Origin: Bradyrhizobium cajani
Lineage (GTDB): Bacteria > Pseudomonadota > Alphaproteobacteria > Rhizobiales > Xanthobacteraceae
Length of the DNA stretch: 64,000 nucleotides
Reading direction: 5' to 3'
NCBI RefSeq assembly: GCF_009759665.1
Contig: NZ_WQNE01000001.1
Coordinates: 62,001 to 126,000 of the forward strand
Shown: positions 1-7,193 of the stretch, one piece after another
Position numbering within the stretch: position 1 is the first letter of the stretch
Layout of the letters: every line of letters begins with the position of its first letter
The notes under the pieces: generated by a model
The model's database searches: none
Seen by the model: the letters and a program-made list of their open reading frames with translations, nothing else
What the model was told of the DNA's origin: nothing
Translations under genes and position numbers: made by a program

Positions 1-2
1 AA

Positions 3-428
3 GCTCTGCACCGCGGCCGTCAGCTCCGCGAACAATTCGTTCTGGAGCGTCTGCATGACCTCGGGGTCGAGCCGCTCGCTCATCGCAGTGAAGCCGCTGA
101 GGTCGGCAAACAGCACGGTGATTGTGCGGCGGTTCGCTTCGCTATCGATTTTGTCCGACGACGGTCGAAATGCGTGTTGAGCCTCGGGCGTGAGCACGAG
201 CGGTGGCGAAGAGGAGCTCGACGGGACTGCCGTCGAGGCCGTCCGCACCGCTGCCTGCCCGCCACCTTTGGGCGCCGCAGCGACGAGAGTGCCGCATTTC
301 GGGCAATACGCGAAATCAGGTGCGCACGGAAAGCCGCAGCCGGGGCAAGCGCTCGGCTGCTTCGTGCCGCACTGCGGGCAGAAGGCAAAGCCGCTCTGAA
401 CCTCGAAACCGCAACCCGAGCAGTTCAT
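3..428 (-). CDS. Zinc-ribbon adenylate/guanylate cyclase, N-terminal part (runs off left edge)
   Basis: Reading leftward from the ATG at 426-428 gives about 142 residues with no stop before the window edge. The first 50 residues hold two zinc-ribbon halves of the CxxCG type (CSGCGF, CPQCGT, CPGCGF, CPKCGT). A Ser/Pro/Ala-rich linker follows, then TVLFADLSGFTAMSERLDPE. That stretch is the start of a class III nucleotide cyclase catalytic domain and carries the first metal-binding Asp. Family knowledge: such proteins in rhizobia often continue into an AAA/TPR region. The rest lies outside the window, so catalytic completeness cannot be judged. Confidence 0.85.
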   Translation of the reverse strand, partial: MNCSGCGFEVQSGFAFCPQCGTKQPSACPGCGFPCAPDFAYCPKCGTLVAAAPKGGGQAAVRTASTAVPSSSSSPPLVLTPEAQHAFRPSSDKIDSEANRRTITVLFADLSGFTAMSERLDPEVMQTLQNELFAELTAAVQS

Positions 429-767
429 GGCCCAAAACCTCGCGGGAGCCGCGATGGTGCTACTCCGCTGGGCCCGACCTTATGGGCCCACGATGCGGAC
501 CAGAATGGGCTCGACGCACCGGAAGAGCAAGCGGCAGCGACTGGTCTACCCCTTCGTAGCGGATTGGACAGCGAAGCAATGCTGCGGGTGCACTGGCGGA
601 TCGAAAGCCGGCCGCAGCGCGAAGTGATTCGTGGCGCAGCGCGAATTGTCGGCAAGCATGGCGGCATGCCGTAGCGTCAATTGACACTCGCGTCGCCGGT
701 ACTACGCTCAAGAACAGAAGAACGAATAATAAGGGCAGGGAATCGCCGTGAAACCCGTCATCGCATC
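429..767. other. Intergenic region, 339 bp
   Basis: This lies between the divergent cyclase and MFS genes. The only element I can point to is the promoter-like pair at 681-708, listed separately. Overlapping open frames here have no recognisable protein content. Confidence 0.5.
681..708 (+). promoter_or_regulatory. Candidate sigma-70 type promoter before the MFS gene
   Basis: A perfect TTGACA lies at 681-686, a 16-bp spacer follows, then TACGCT at 703-708. It sits 60 bp upstream of the likely start at 768. The -10 match is weak, so this is only a candidate. Confidence 0.3.
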
Positions 768-2028
768 TTGAGCACAGCCGTACGACCTTCCGCGCTCGCG
801 CCATTCCGCATCCGCAACTATCGCTTCCAGTGGCCGTCCGACCTGCTCACCTCATGGGCGTTCGAGGTCGAGACGCTGGTGCTCGGCTGGTACATCATGG
901 TCGAGACCGGTTCGGTGCTGCTGCTCACCGTGCTGGCGTCGCTCCAGTTCGTCGGGACACTGGTTGCGCCGGTGTTCGGCATGATCGGCGACCGCATGGG
1001 TCATCGAGATCTCCTGGTCGCAATGTCTTGCCTATACGGTGCTCTCGTCAACCATCATGGTTCTGGCGCTGACCGGTCACCTGTCGCCGCTGAGCGTCAT
1101 GATCATCGTCGCGATCATGGGCCTGATTCGCCCCTCGGATCTCGGCGTGCGCGGCGCGCTGCTTGCCGAGATCATGCCGGCCGAGCAACTGGTGGGCGCG
1201 ATCAGCGTTGCGCGCACGACCCAGGACAGCGCCCGCATCGCCGGGGCGTTGACCGGCGCGGGGCTGTTCGCAGTCCTCGGCATCGGCTTCGTTTATGTGG
1301 CGATCGCGTGTCTCTACTTCGTGGCCGCGCTTCTCATGCTCTGCCTGACCCGGCCGAAAAGGACCGTCACCACGAGCGATCTTCCGGCGAACGGCCACGC
1401 CATTTCCCGATTGCTCGGCGACCTGAAGGAAGGGGTCGTTTATGCCTGGAATGGCCCGGGGATGCGCGCGGCGCTGTGCGTCGCTTTCCTCGCCAATCTC
1501 ACCGCATTTCCCTTCACTGGCGGATTGCTGCCCTACATCGCGCGGGAGATCTTTCACACCGACCAGACCGGCCTCGGCTATCTCTCGGCGAGCTTCGCCG
1601 TCGGCTCGCTGATCGGTTCCATCACGCTCAGCCTCGTCAGCGGGGTGCGCATTGCCCGGCTTCTGATCGGCGCGACGCTGGCCTGGTACGCCATGCTGCT
1701 GGTGTTCGTCGAGGTCAGGACCATGCCGGTGGCGATGGCCTGCCTCGTTCTCGCCGGCATCGCCCAGAGCATGTCGATGATCTCGGCAGCCGTCATCCTG
1801 ATGAAGGCAGCGAGCGCACATCTGCGCGGCCGCGTCATGGGGGTCCGCATGATGGTGATCTACGGCCTGCCGATCGGATTGCTCGCGGCGGGCAGCCTGA
1901 TCGACGTCATCGGCTATGCCGCGACGGGCTCGCTCTATGCGATCTCGGGCATCCTCGCGATGCTGGCGATCGCCATTCGCTGGCGCGCTGACCTCTGGCC
2001 GACACACGCCCCGGCCAATGCGAGGTGA
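768..2028 (+). pseudogene. MFS transporter, frameshifted
   Basis: Two open frames together make one major facilitator protein of about 420 residues. The first frame (TTG at 768, starting STAVRPSALAPFRIRNYRFQ) runs through two membrane segments and the loop FGMIGDRMGHRDLL between TM2 and TM3. Similarity stops at about 1037. It resumes in the next frame at 1039 (VLSSTIMVLALTGHL) and runs to the end at 2028. The shift is one extra base, or two lost, at 1038-1039. The 3' part alone carries most of the membrane segments and ends RWRADLWPTHAPANAR. A sequencing error cannot be excluded. Substrate unknown. A diverged copy of its last 62 bp lies at 3858-3919. Confidence 0.75.
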
Positions 2029-2465
2029 CGAGCAGCCGATCGTCCGCGAAGCACAGCCTGGCAGCTGATCTGGAATCACATTGCGATTGGGAACCGGTGC
2101 CGGTCGCGCGGCGACCGACCAGATCTACGGCTGGCCAAGGGCCTGCCGTGGCGCATGAAGCCGGCCCGCTGCATAGCCAGGGCCTCAAGCGGGTTGCCCG
2201 TGCTCATCGCAAATGAAACCCATCTGATGCTCTGCATGATAGGGGTAGTTGCTCGACGCGGGACGGCCTAGTACAGGCTGAAGGGAGCCAGACGTGTGAC
2301 CGCTCGGGACGGTGGTAGACTCGGAGACGACGGTAGAATATGGCAGGTTAGCAGCGCCCGAACGACCTATTCCGGCAGTCATTTGAGCGGCTTTTGACGC
2401 TGGGGCAGAACCGCATGAGTTCGATTTTTCCAATACGCCTCTCGCCGATGCACGAGTCTATCTAG
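2029..2465. other. Intergenic region, 437 bp, no gene recognised
   Basis: The composition shifts to lower GC towards the right end. Short open frames on both strands show no family resemblance. It presumably holds the promoter of the acyltransferase at 2466 and the left junction of the accessory segment. Confidence 0.4.
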
Positions 2466-3617
2466 ATGTGGCTGTCAGCTCAGGTATCTAAGAAACGAAA
2501 TCAAAGTCTTGATGGCATTCGTGCTGTTGCCGTGATTCTGACCTTCAACGTGCACTTCTTCGGCGGCTACCTTGCAACTTTTCGTGGCGCCAATCCAAAT
2601 AGCGTTCCGCTAGCAAGCCTTCCGAGCCTGTTCGATAAGATATTGTATTGGCTTTATCACTCTCACCACGGCGTCTCGATCTTCTTTATATTGAGTGGAT
2701 TTCTGATCTCGAAGATTTCGCAAAGCGCCGACTGTGTTTACCTGACCTTCATTAGGAACCGTATCGTACGGGTTTATCCCGCGTTCCTGCTCGCCTTGGT
2801 GATCTGTCTTGCAGGAGGAGCGTCTATTGGCGCGCAATTTCCCGACATCCAAACCTTGATCGGAAACTTGGTCTTCCTCAATGCGATTCCGTCATTGGGA
2901 ATACCCGGCATCGTTTTCAACAACGTGACGTGGTCGCTGTTCTACGAGATGGTGTTCTACCTCCTCTTTCCTGTTGTTCTGCTGATAGGACGATGGGCTG
3001 GATTGCCGGCAATTGCGTCTACAATCGTGGGCGGCCTGATTTTCGCTTACGGTCCACTGCAATTCGGGATGGACCTCCGATCTTTCATTTTCCTGTTTGT
3101 CGGCGCGGGCGTTGGATGCCTGAGTCGCGAGCAAATCGAACGTGTCGCGAATATCTGCCCAGACGTAGCAATCGTCTCGATCTACCTGCTTACGACGACC
3201 CTGTTCACACTCGGCTACATTATTGACTGGCAATTTACCTGGCTGTTTTCGGGCCTGAGTATCATCGTCCTGTGTAAAGCTGTGAGCAAGCGAGGAGCGT
3301 TGGCTCGCGCGCTTTCGTGGAGACCGCTCGCTTGGCTTGGGATGATCTCCTATTCATTCTACCTTCTTCACTCCGTCGCGATCGTCATCGCCTTCCGCGC
3401 AAGACGGTATTTTGTCGTTTCCGATGCAGGCGACGTTGTTCCACTCGTGATTCTCGCCGCCCTCAGTTTCGCCGGTGCAGTTCTATTGGCGCTCATTAGT
3501 TACCTGATCGTAGAGCGGTTCTATTTTGCAAAGAGAGCGCCTGTAAGTCATGAGGCACCATCTAGCGCCGTTCTGGCATCCGATCCCGCGCGCGTCAGTT
3601 CCGGAAGGACCGAATGA
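2466..3617 (+). CDS. Acyltransferase family 3 (OafA/YrhL-like) membrane protein
   Basis: A 383-residue protein with about ten hydrophobic segments. It opens with the family hallmark SLDGIRAVAVILTFNVHFFG, followed by GVSIFFILSGFLIS and later MISYSFYLLHS. Family members transfer acetyl or other acyl groups from the cytoplasm to surface sugars (O-antigen, exopolysaccharide, Nod factors); His31 in the FNVHFFG motif is the likely catalytic residue. The gene is visibly AT-richer than its neighbours and isolated from the main polysaccharide region, which suggests acquisition by transfer. Its stop overlaps by 4 bp (ATGA) the start of a decayed glycosyltransferase, so the two were probably once translationally coupled. 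The acceptor sugar cannot be told. Confidence 0.88.
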   Translation: MWLSAQVSKKRNQSLDGIRAVAVILTFNVHFFGGYLATFRGANPNSVPLASLPSLFDKILYWLYHSHHGVSIFFILSGFLISKISQSADCVYLTFIRNRIVRVYPAFLLALVICLAGGASIGAQFPDIQTLIGNLVFLNAIPSLGIPGIVFNNVTWSLFYEMVFYLLFPVVLLIGRWAGLPAIASTIVGGLIFAYGPLQFGMDLRSFIFLFVGAGVGCLSREQIERVANICPDVAIVSIYLLTTTLFTLGYIIDWQFTWLFSGLSIIVLCKAVSKRGALARALSWRPLAWLGMISYSFYLLHSVAIVIAFRARRYFVVSDAGDVVPLVILAALSFAGAVLLALISYLIVERFYFAKRAPVSHEAPSSAVLASDPARVSSGRTE

Positions 3618-3830
3618 ATGAGCCGCCAGTCAGCATCTAACGCCTACTCTCAATCGCGCTGGCTTGCTGCCTGAGACGACCAATCGGTTCTGAACCAGAC
3701 CGGGAGAACATCGAGCACATCGTTGTCGACGACGGCCGAACAGCCGGCGCCCGCGACGCTGCCAGCGCGCGTCACTGTTCTGACGCAAAAGCCGGGCAAA
3801 CTACGGCGCTCATGCGTCCCCGCGGTGCCT
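3614..3830 (+). pseudogene. Decayed family 2 glycosyltransferase, N-terminal remnant
   Basis: The ATG at 3614 overlaps the acyltransferase stop. It reads MNEPPVSI and then meets a TAA stop. The same frame continues LRRPIGSEPDRENIEHIVVD, followed by DGRTAGARD and later DAKAGQTTALM, before a second stop near 3830. Compare the usual GT2 opening: PPVSIVTP, then NIEHIVVDDGSTDGT, then a GQ-A-N element. The order and spacing of these pieces fit a GT2 N-terminus with a nonsense codon, small indels and loss of the C-terminal two thirds. It is too degraded to be functional. Confidence 0.5.
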
Positions 3831-3857
3831 GAGCCGCCGCGCTGCCTTCGCCGAACC

Positions 3858-3922
3858 AGGCAATCTCCATCCGTTGGCGCGCCGATCTGTGGCCAGCGCA
3901 CGCTCCGGCCAATGCGCGATGA
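3858..3922 (+). pseudogene. Diverged duplicate of the MFS gene 3' end
   Basis: By my count, 62 bp here align to 1970-2031 with 50 identities. They encode SIRWRADLWPAHAPANAR plus stop, against AIRWRADLWPTHAPANAR in the MFS gene. Most differences are synonymous, so this copy evolved as coding sequence before being cut off and is not a fresh target-site duplication. Immediately to its left, 3841-3860 shares 20-21 bp with the Crp/Fnr gene (AWFGEGS codons, minus strand). Confidence 0.65.
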
Positions 3923-3941
3923 CGGGGGAGCAGTCCCGGAC

Positions 3942-4346
3942 TTACGCTGATGGCGATCTCAGTGGCAGCAGCGCTGCAATCCGGCTGTCGCGCAGATAGA
4001 GGCCGCCCCATGCAAGGACGGCCAGATACACGCCGAACAGCATATGGCTGAACAGCGGATTGCCGACGCGCAAATGAGACGCGACGGTGCCGCCCATATA
4101 GGCCGTCAGCAGGATTGCGCCGAGCACGGCCGTTCGAGGAAAGGCATAGAGCGCCGTGCAGCCCAGAGCCACGACGCCCAGCGCTCGCGCCAGGTCGGGT
4201 GAAGGAGGATAGCCCAGCTCGGCCGTTGCCTTGATCACCACGTCCAGCGGGACAAGCTTCATCCCGACGTCGAACAGCATGAAGGCGATGACAAGCCCGC
4301 TCATCACGAGGCCGGTCACGCGTCTCGACTTGCTCATTGTCATCAC
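3942..4346 (-). CDS. DoxX-like family membrane protein
   Basis: A 134-residue protein with four predicted membrane segments: VMSGLVIAFMLFDVGMKL, then ALGVVALGCTALYAFP, then TAVLGAILLTAYMGG, then HMLFGVYLAVLAWGGLYL. The pattern and motifs GYP, LLTAYMGG and NPLF match the DoxX-like 2 group, whose function is unknown. The start may be GTG at 4346 or ATG at 4343; both lie directly after the stop of the DUF4287 gene, so the two are probably cotranscribed. Confidence 0.8.
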   Translation of the reverse strand: MMTMSKSRRVTGLVMSGLVIAFMLFDVGMKLVPLDVVIKATAELGYPPSPDLARALGVVALGCTALYAFPRTAVLGAILLTAYMGGTVASHLRVGNPLFSHMLFGVYLAVLAWGGLYLRDSRIAALLPLRSPSA

Positions 4347-4347
4347 C

Positions 4348-4566
4348 TTACGACTTCTTTCCCTTCAAAAGGGCGACGATCGCCATGGCATGGCCATGAC
4401 CAAGGCCGAACTCCTCCTTCAGCGCGGCCACGATGGCGCCGACCTTCACCCCGGCCGCAAGTCCCGTTCCGGTCGAAAACCCCTTGGCCTTGCCCCATTT
4501 GCGGAACTGGTCCGGGCTCTTGCCGGTCTTGGCCTCGATATTGTCGAGGTAAGCCTGAAAACTCAC
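4348..4566 (-). CDS. DUF4287 domain protein
   Basis: A 72-residue cytoplasmic protein that begins SFQAYLDNIEAKTGKSPDQF and ends EFGLGHGHAMAIVALLKGKK. This is the full DUF4287 family pattern: a helical N-terminus, a KAG-IV-LKEEFGLGHGHA core and a basic tail. Biochemical role unknown. It lies between an AraC-type regulator upstream and the DoxX-like gene downstream, all on the same strand, which suggests a small operon controlled by that regulator. Confidence 0.85.
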   Translation of the reverse strand: MSFQAYLDNIEAKTGKSPDQFRKWGKAKGFSTGTGLAAGVKVGAIVAALKEEFGLGHGHAMAIVALLKGKKS

Positions 4567-4626
4567 GACAGCACTCCCCGCCTTCCACTCCCGCCACCAA
4601 GGCCGGAATAGCCACGAGTACCGCGG

Positions 4627-5355
4627 TCAGGACATCGTCGTCTTGTACGAAAACGACAATTGCGGACGCTCGCGCGCGAGGCGCGCAGGCGTCATGCCGA
4701 TCAGTTGCCTGACCGAACGGGTCAGGTGCGCCTGATCGAAATAGCCGGCGCCGGATGTCGCGTCGAGGACCGAGCTCCCGCTCACCAGCAAGGCCGCCGC
4801 GTGCCGCGCACGCTGGATCTGCTGATAGCTGCTAAACGTCATGCCTGTGACCCGGCGAAAGTGTCGCTGCACCGAACGCTGGCTCATCCAGTCGACGTCG
4901 CTCTCGACCGCCGCATCGGTGGCATCGCTGCGCGCGATGACGCCGGCGCGCGCCAGGCGGGCAACGAGGAGCTCCGCATCGTCATAGCTAGGGATGTCCC
5001 AGCTCAGATCCGCAAGCAGGAAACGGCAGCCAGAGAGCACCGGCAAATGGATGTCCTGACGGTCAATCAACGCGGCCGTCGGTATCGCCGGCAGGTAGGT
5101 CCCCAGGCGAAATCGGATCGCGAGCCATTCGCCATTCGGCGGACATTCGACGAGAGCTCCGCGTGTCACCGGGCCTCTCAGCGTCACCGCCGAAAACTCC
5201 GGCAACCTGGTGACGACGAGCTCGATATTCCCCTCGGCCATCGACAGGAACGAGCCGCCGCTCCGGCTCCGGCTCCGCCATACGCGCTCGACGTAAGGCG
5301 AGTCCGATTCGCGATCGACGAATTCGATGAGCACCGGCCGATCCGGCGAGAGCAT
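4627..5355 (-). CDS. AraC family transcriptional regulator
   Basis: About 242 residues. The C-terminal 90 carry the AraC/XylS double helix-turn-helix: MSQRSVQRHFRRVTGMTFSS, then SGAGYFDQAHLTRSVRQLIG, then MTPARLARE. The N-terminal part is a variable ligand or sensor domain with no recognised motif. I chose the ATG at 5355 (MLSPDRPVLIEF) because it follows the stop of the Crp/Fnr gene by 4 bp; the open frame reaches 57 bp further upstream but would overlap that gene. Probably cotranscribed with the Crp/Fnr gene; likely target is its own operon (inference). Confidence 0.85.
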   Translation of the reverse strand: MLSPDRPVLIEFVDRESDSPYVERVWRSRSRSGGSFLSMAEGNIELVVTRLPEFSAVTLRGPVTRGALVECPPNGEWLAIRFRLGTYLPAIPTAALIDRQDIHLPVLSGCRFLLADLSWDIPSYDDAELLVARLARAGVIARSDATDAAVESDVDWMSQRSVQRHFRRVTGMTFSSYQQIQRARHAAALLVSGSSVLDATSGAGYFDQAHLTRSVRQLIGMTPARLARERPQLSFSYKTTMS

Positions 5356-5359
5356 GTCG

Positions 5360-6034
5360 TCAGTCCCCGTAACTCCTGAGCCGCTCGATATCGAGAATGG
5401 TGACGCCGCCATATTCGAGCCGCAGCAGCCCCTCCTTCTCCAGCCGGTTCAGCGCGCGGTTGGCGTTCTGCCGGGACATGCCGGACAGCGCGCCGATCTC
5501 CTCCTGGGTGATTTCCAGATGCGCGGTCGATTCCGGATAGAGGATCGGGTTGAACAGCGAGGCAATGCTGCGGGCGAGGCGCGCGGTGGCGTCCAGCGTG
5601 CGGTTGACCTCGAGCATGCCGATGAACTGGCCGAGCCGCTCGTTGAGCTGGCGGACCAGGAAGCGGTTGAAGCCGACGCTGTTCTCGAACAGCCACATGA
5701 AGGCGCTGCGTTCCATCAGCGCGACGCGGCTGTCGCGTAGCGCGACCACGTCATAGCGACGCGGCTCGTTCTTGAGCACGCTGCCTTCGCCGAACCAGGC
5801 CCCTGCCGTCAGCCCGGCCAGACTCGTCTCCTTGCCGTCGCGCGACACCCCGCCCATCCGGGCAAGGCCAAAGACCATGCCGGCCCAATAGTCGAAGGTG
5901 TCGCCGCGCATGAACACGGTCTCGCCGGTGCCGTAGGACCGCTCGGTGATACCGGCGCGTGCGACCTCGATCTCCGCGTTCGTGAGCTCACGCGACCAGG
6001 CGGCGACGCGCTTCAGATGATCCTCTGAAATCAT
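5360..6034 (-). CDS. Crp/Fnr family transcriptional regulator
   Basis: A 224-residue protein with an N-terminal cyclic-nucleotide-type beta-roll (GETVFMRGDTFDYWAGMVFG, then AGAWFGEGSVL) and a C-terminal winged helix: ITQEEIGALSGMSRQNANRA, then LNRLEKEGLLRLEYGGVTIL. There is no N-terminal Fnr cysteine cluster, so it is not an iron-sulfur oxygen sensor. It is transcribed away from the uptake operon at 6372 and could regulate it, though no operator was identified. The AraC gene follows within 5 bp. Confidence 0.88.
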   Translation of the reverse strand: MISEDHLKRVAAWSRELTNAEIEVARAGITERSYGTGETVFMRGDTFDYWAGMVFGLARMGGVSRDGKETSLAGLTAGAWFGEGSVLKNEPRRYDVVALRDSRVALMERSAFMWLFENSVGFNRFLVRQLNERLGQFIGMLEVNRTLDATARLARSIASLFNPILYPESTAHLEITQEEIGALSGMSRQNANRALNRLEKEGLLRLEYGGVTILDIERLRSYGD

Positions 6035-6371
6035 GATGGAGGGGCCAGCCGCACCGTTTCGTCACTCCGCCCTTCTGCTGCACTGCAACACGATCACCTC
6101 GGCGGCCATCCGACGAAAGATGGACGCCGTCCCGCCCGAAAAAACTTTGTCGCCGAATTGTCAGGCCGAAGACATTTCAAAATAGCGCTTTCCCGTATTG
6201 AGAACCACCTTGGGCGATGCGGCTTTTGATCCCTGATGGGAACGAGGGTGGCGCGGGTCCGGTCGAGACCAATGGCTGCATGGCCTCACCGGGACGACCG
6301 TACTAGGATCGCCCGAAAACAACGGATGAAGAGCGCCACTGAAAGCGCCATCACCGGGAGGGATTTGTTTG
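6035..6371. other. Divergent intergenic region, 337 bp
   Basis: It separates the Crp/Fnr gene from the uptake operon and must hold both promoters. A purine-rich ribosome binding site GGGAGG at 6356-6362 precedes the operon start. No operator or convincing promoter hexamers could be assigned. Confidence 0.4.
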
Positions 6372-7193
6372 GTGGCTACCAGTCTCGAAGTGCGCGGCGT
6401 GTCCCTGCGATTCGGCGGCGTCCGTGCGCTGACCGATGTCAGCTTCGCCATCAAGGAGGGCGAGCTGTTCTCGATCATCGGCCCCAACGGCGCCGGCAAG
6501 ACCTCGATCGTGAACTGTATTTCCGGCCGCTACAAGCCGACCGAAGGGCAGCTGTTCTACCAGGGCCGCGACATCACCGGTTTGACGCCGAATGCCCGTG
6601 CCTCGCTCGGCGTCGGCCGCACCTTCCAGAACCTGGCGCTGTTCCACCACATGAGCGTGCTCGACAACATCATGGTCGGCCGCCATCACCTCCTGAAGAA
6701 CAATTTTCTCACGGGCTCGCTGTACTGGCTCACCGGCGCGCGCAAGGAGGAGCTCGAGCACCGCCGCAAGGTCGAGGAGATCATCGACTTCCTCGATCTC
6801 CAGTCGGTGCGCAAGGCCACCGCCGGCACCCTCTCCTATGGCCTGCGCAAGCGCGTGGAGCTTGCCCGCGCCATGGCGCTGGAGCCGCGCCTCATCCTCC
6901 TCGACGAGCCGATGGCCGGCATGAACTTCGAGGAGAAGGAGGACATGGCCCGCTACATCGTCGACCTGAACGAGGAGTTCGGGATGACGGTGGTGATGAT
7001 CGAGCACGACATGGGCGTGGTGATGGACATCTCCCACCGCGTCATGGTGCTGGATTTCGGCCGCAAGATCGCCGAGGGCGATCCCGCTGCCGTGCTCGCA
7101 GATCCCCACGTCAAGCGCGCCTATCTCGGTGAAGAAGACGAGGTGCTGGTCGACCCGGACGACGCCTCGCCGGCGCAGGAGAGCGCGGCATGA
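6372..7193 (+). CDS. livG: Liv-type ABC transporter ATP-binding protein (LivG-like)
   Basis: Cytoplasmic ATPase of a branched-chain amino acid type importer, about 273 residues. Walker A is GPNGAGKT at residues 37-44, Walker B is LILLDEP with MAGMN after it, and the switch His is in MIEHDMGVVMD. The ABC signature reads LSYGLRKRVELARA, the relaxed form usual in LivG. GTG at 6372 sits 9 bp after GGGAGG; TTG at 6369 is the alternative. Its stop overlaps the acyl-CoA ligase start (ATGA), so the two are translationally coupled. The embedded ligase suggests that the importer carries a carboxylic acid that is activated on entry, not an amino acid (inference). Confidence 0.9.
   Translation: MATSLEVRGVSLRFGGVRALTDVSFAIKEGELFSIIGPNGAGKTSIVNCISGRYKPTEGQLFYQGRDITGLTPNARASLGVGRTFQNLALFHHMSVLDNIMVGRHHLLKNNFLTGSLYWLTGARKEELEHRRKVEEIIDFLDLQSVRKATAGTLSYGLRKRVELARAMALEPRLILLDEPMAGMNFEEKEDMARYIVDLNEEFGMTVVMIEHDMGVVMDISHRVMVLDFGRKIAEGDPAAVLADPHVKRAYLGEEDEVLVDPDDASPAQESAA

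Noticed and set aside
2185..2433. 82-codon minus-strand frame in the 2029-2465 gap
   Set aside because: No family resemblance and no ribosome binding site; composition like random sequence.
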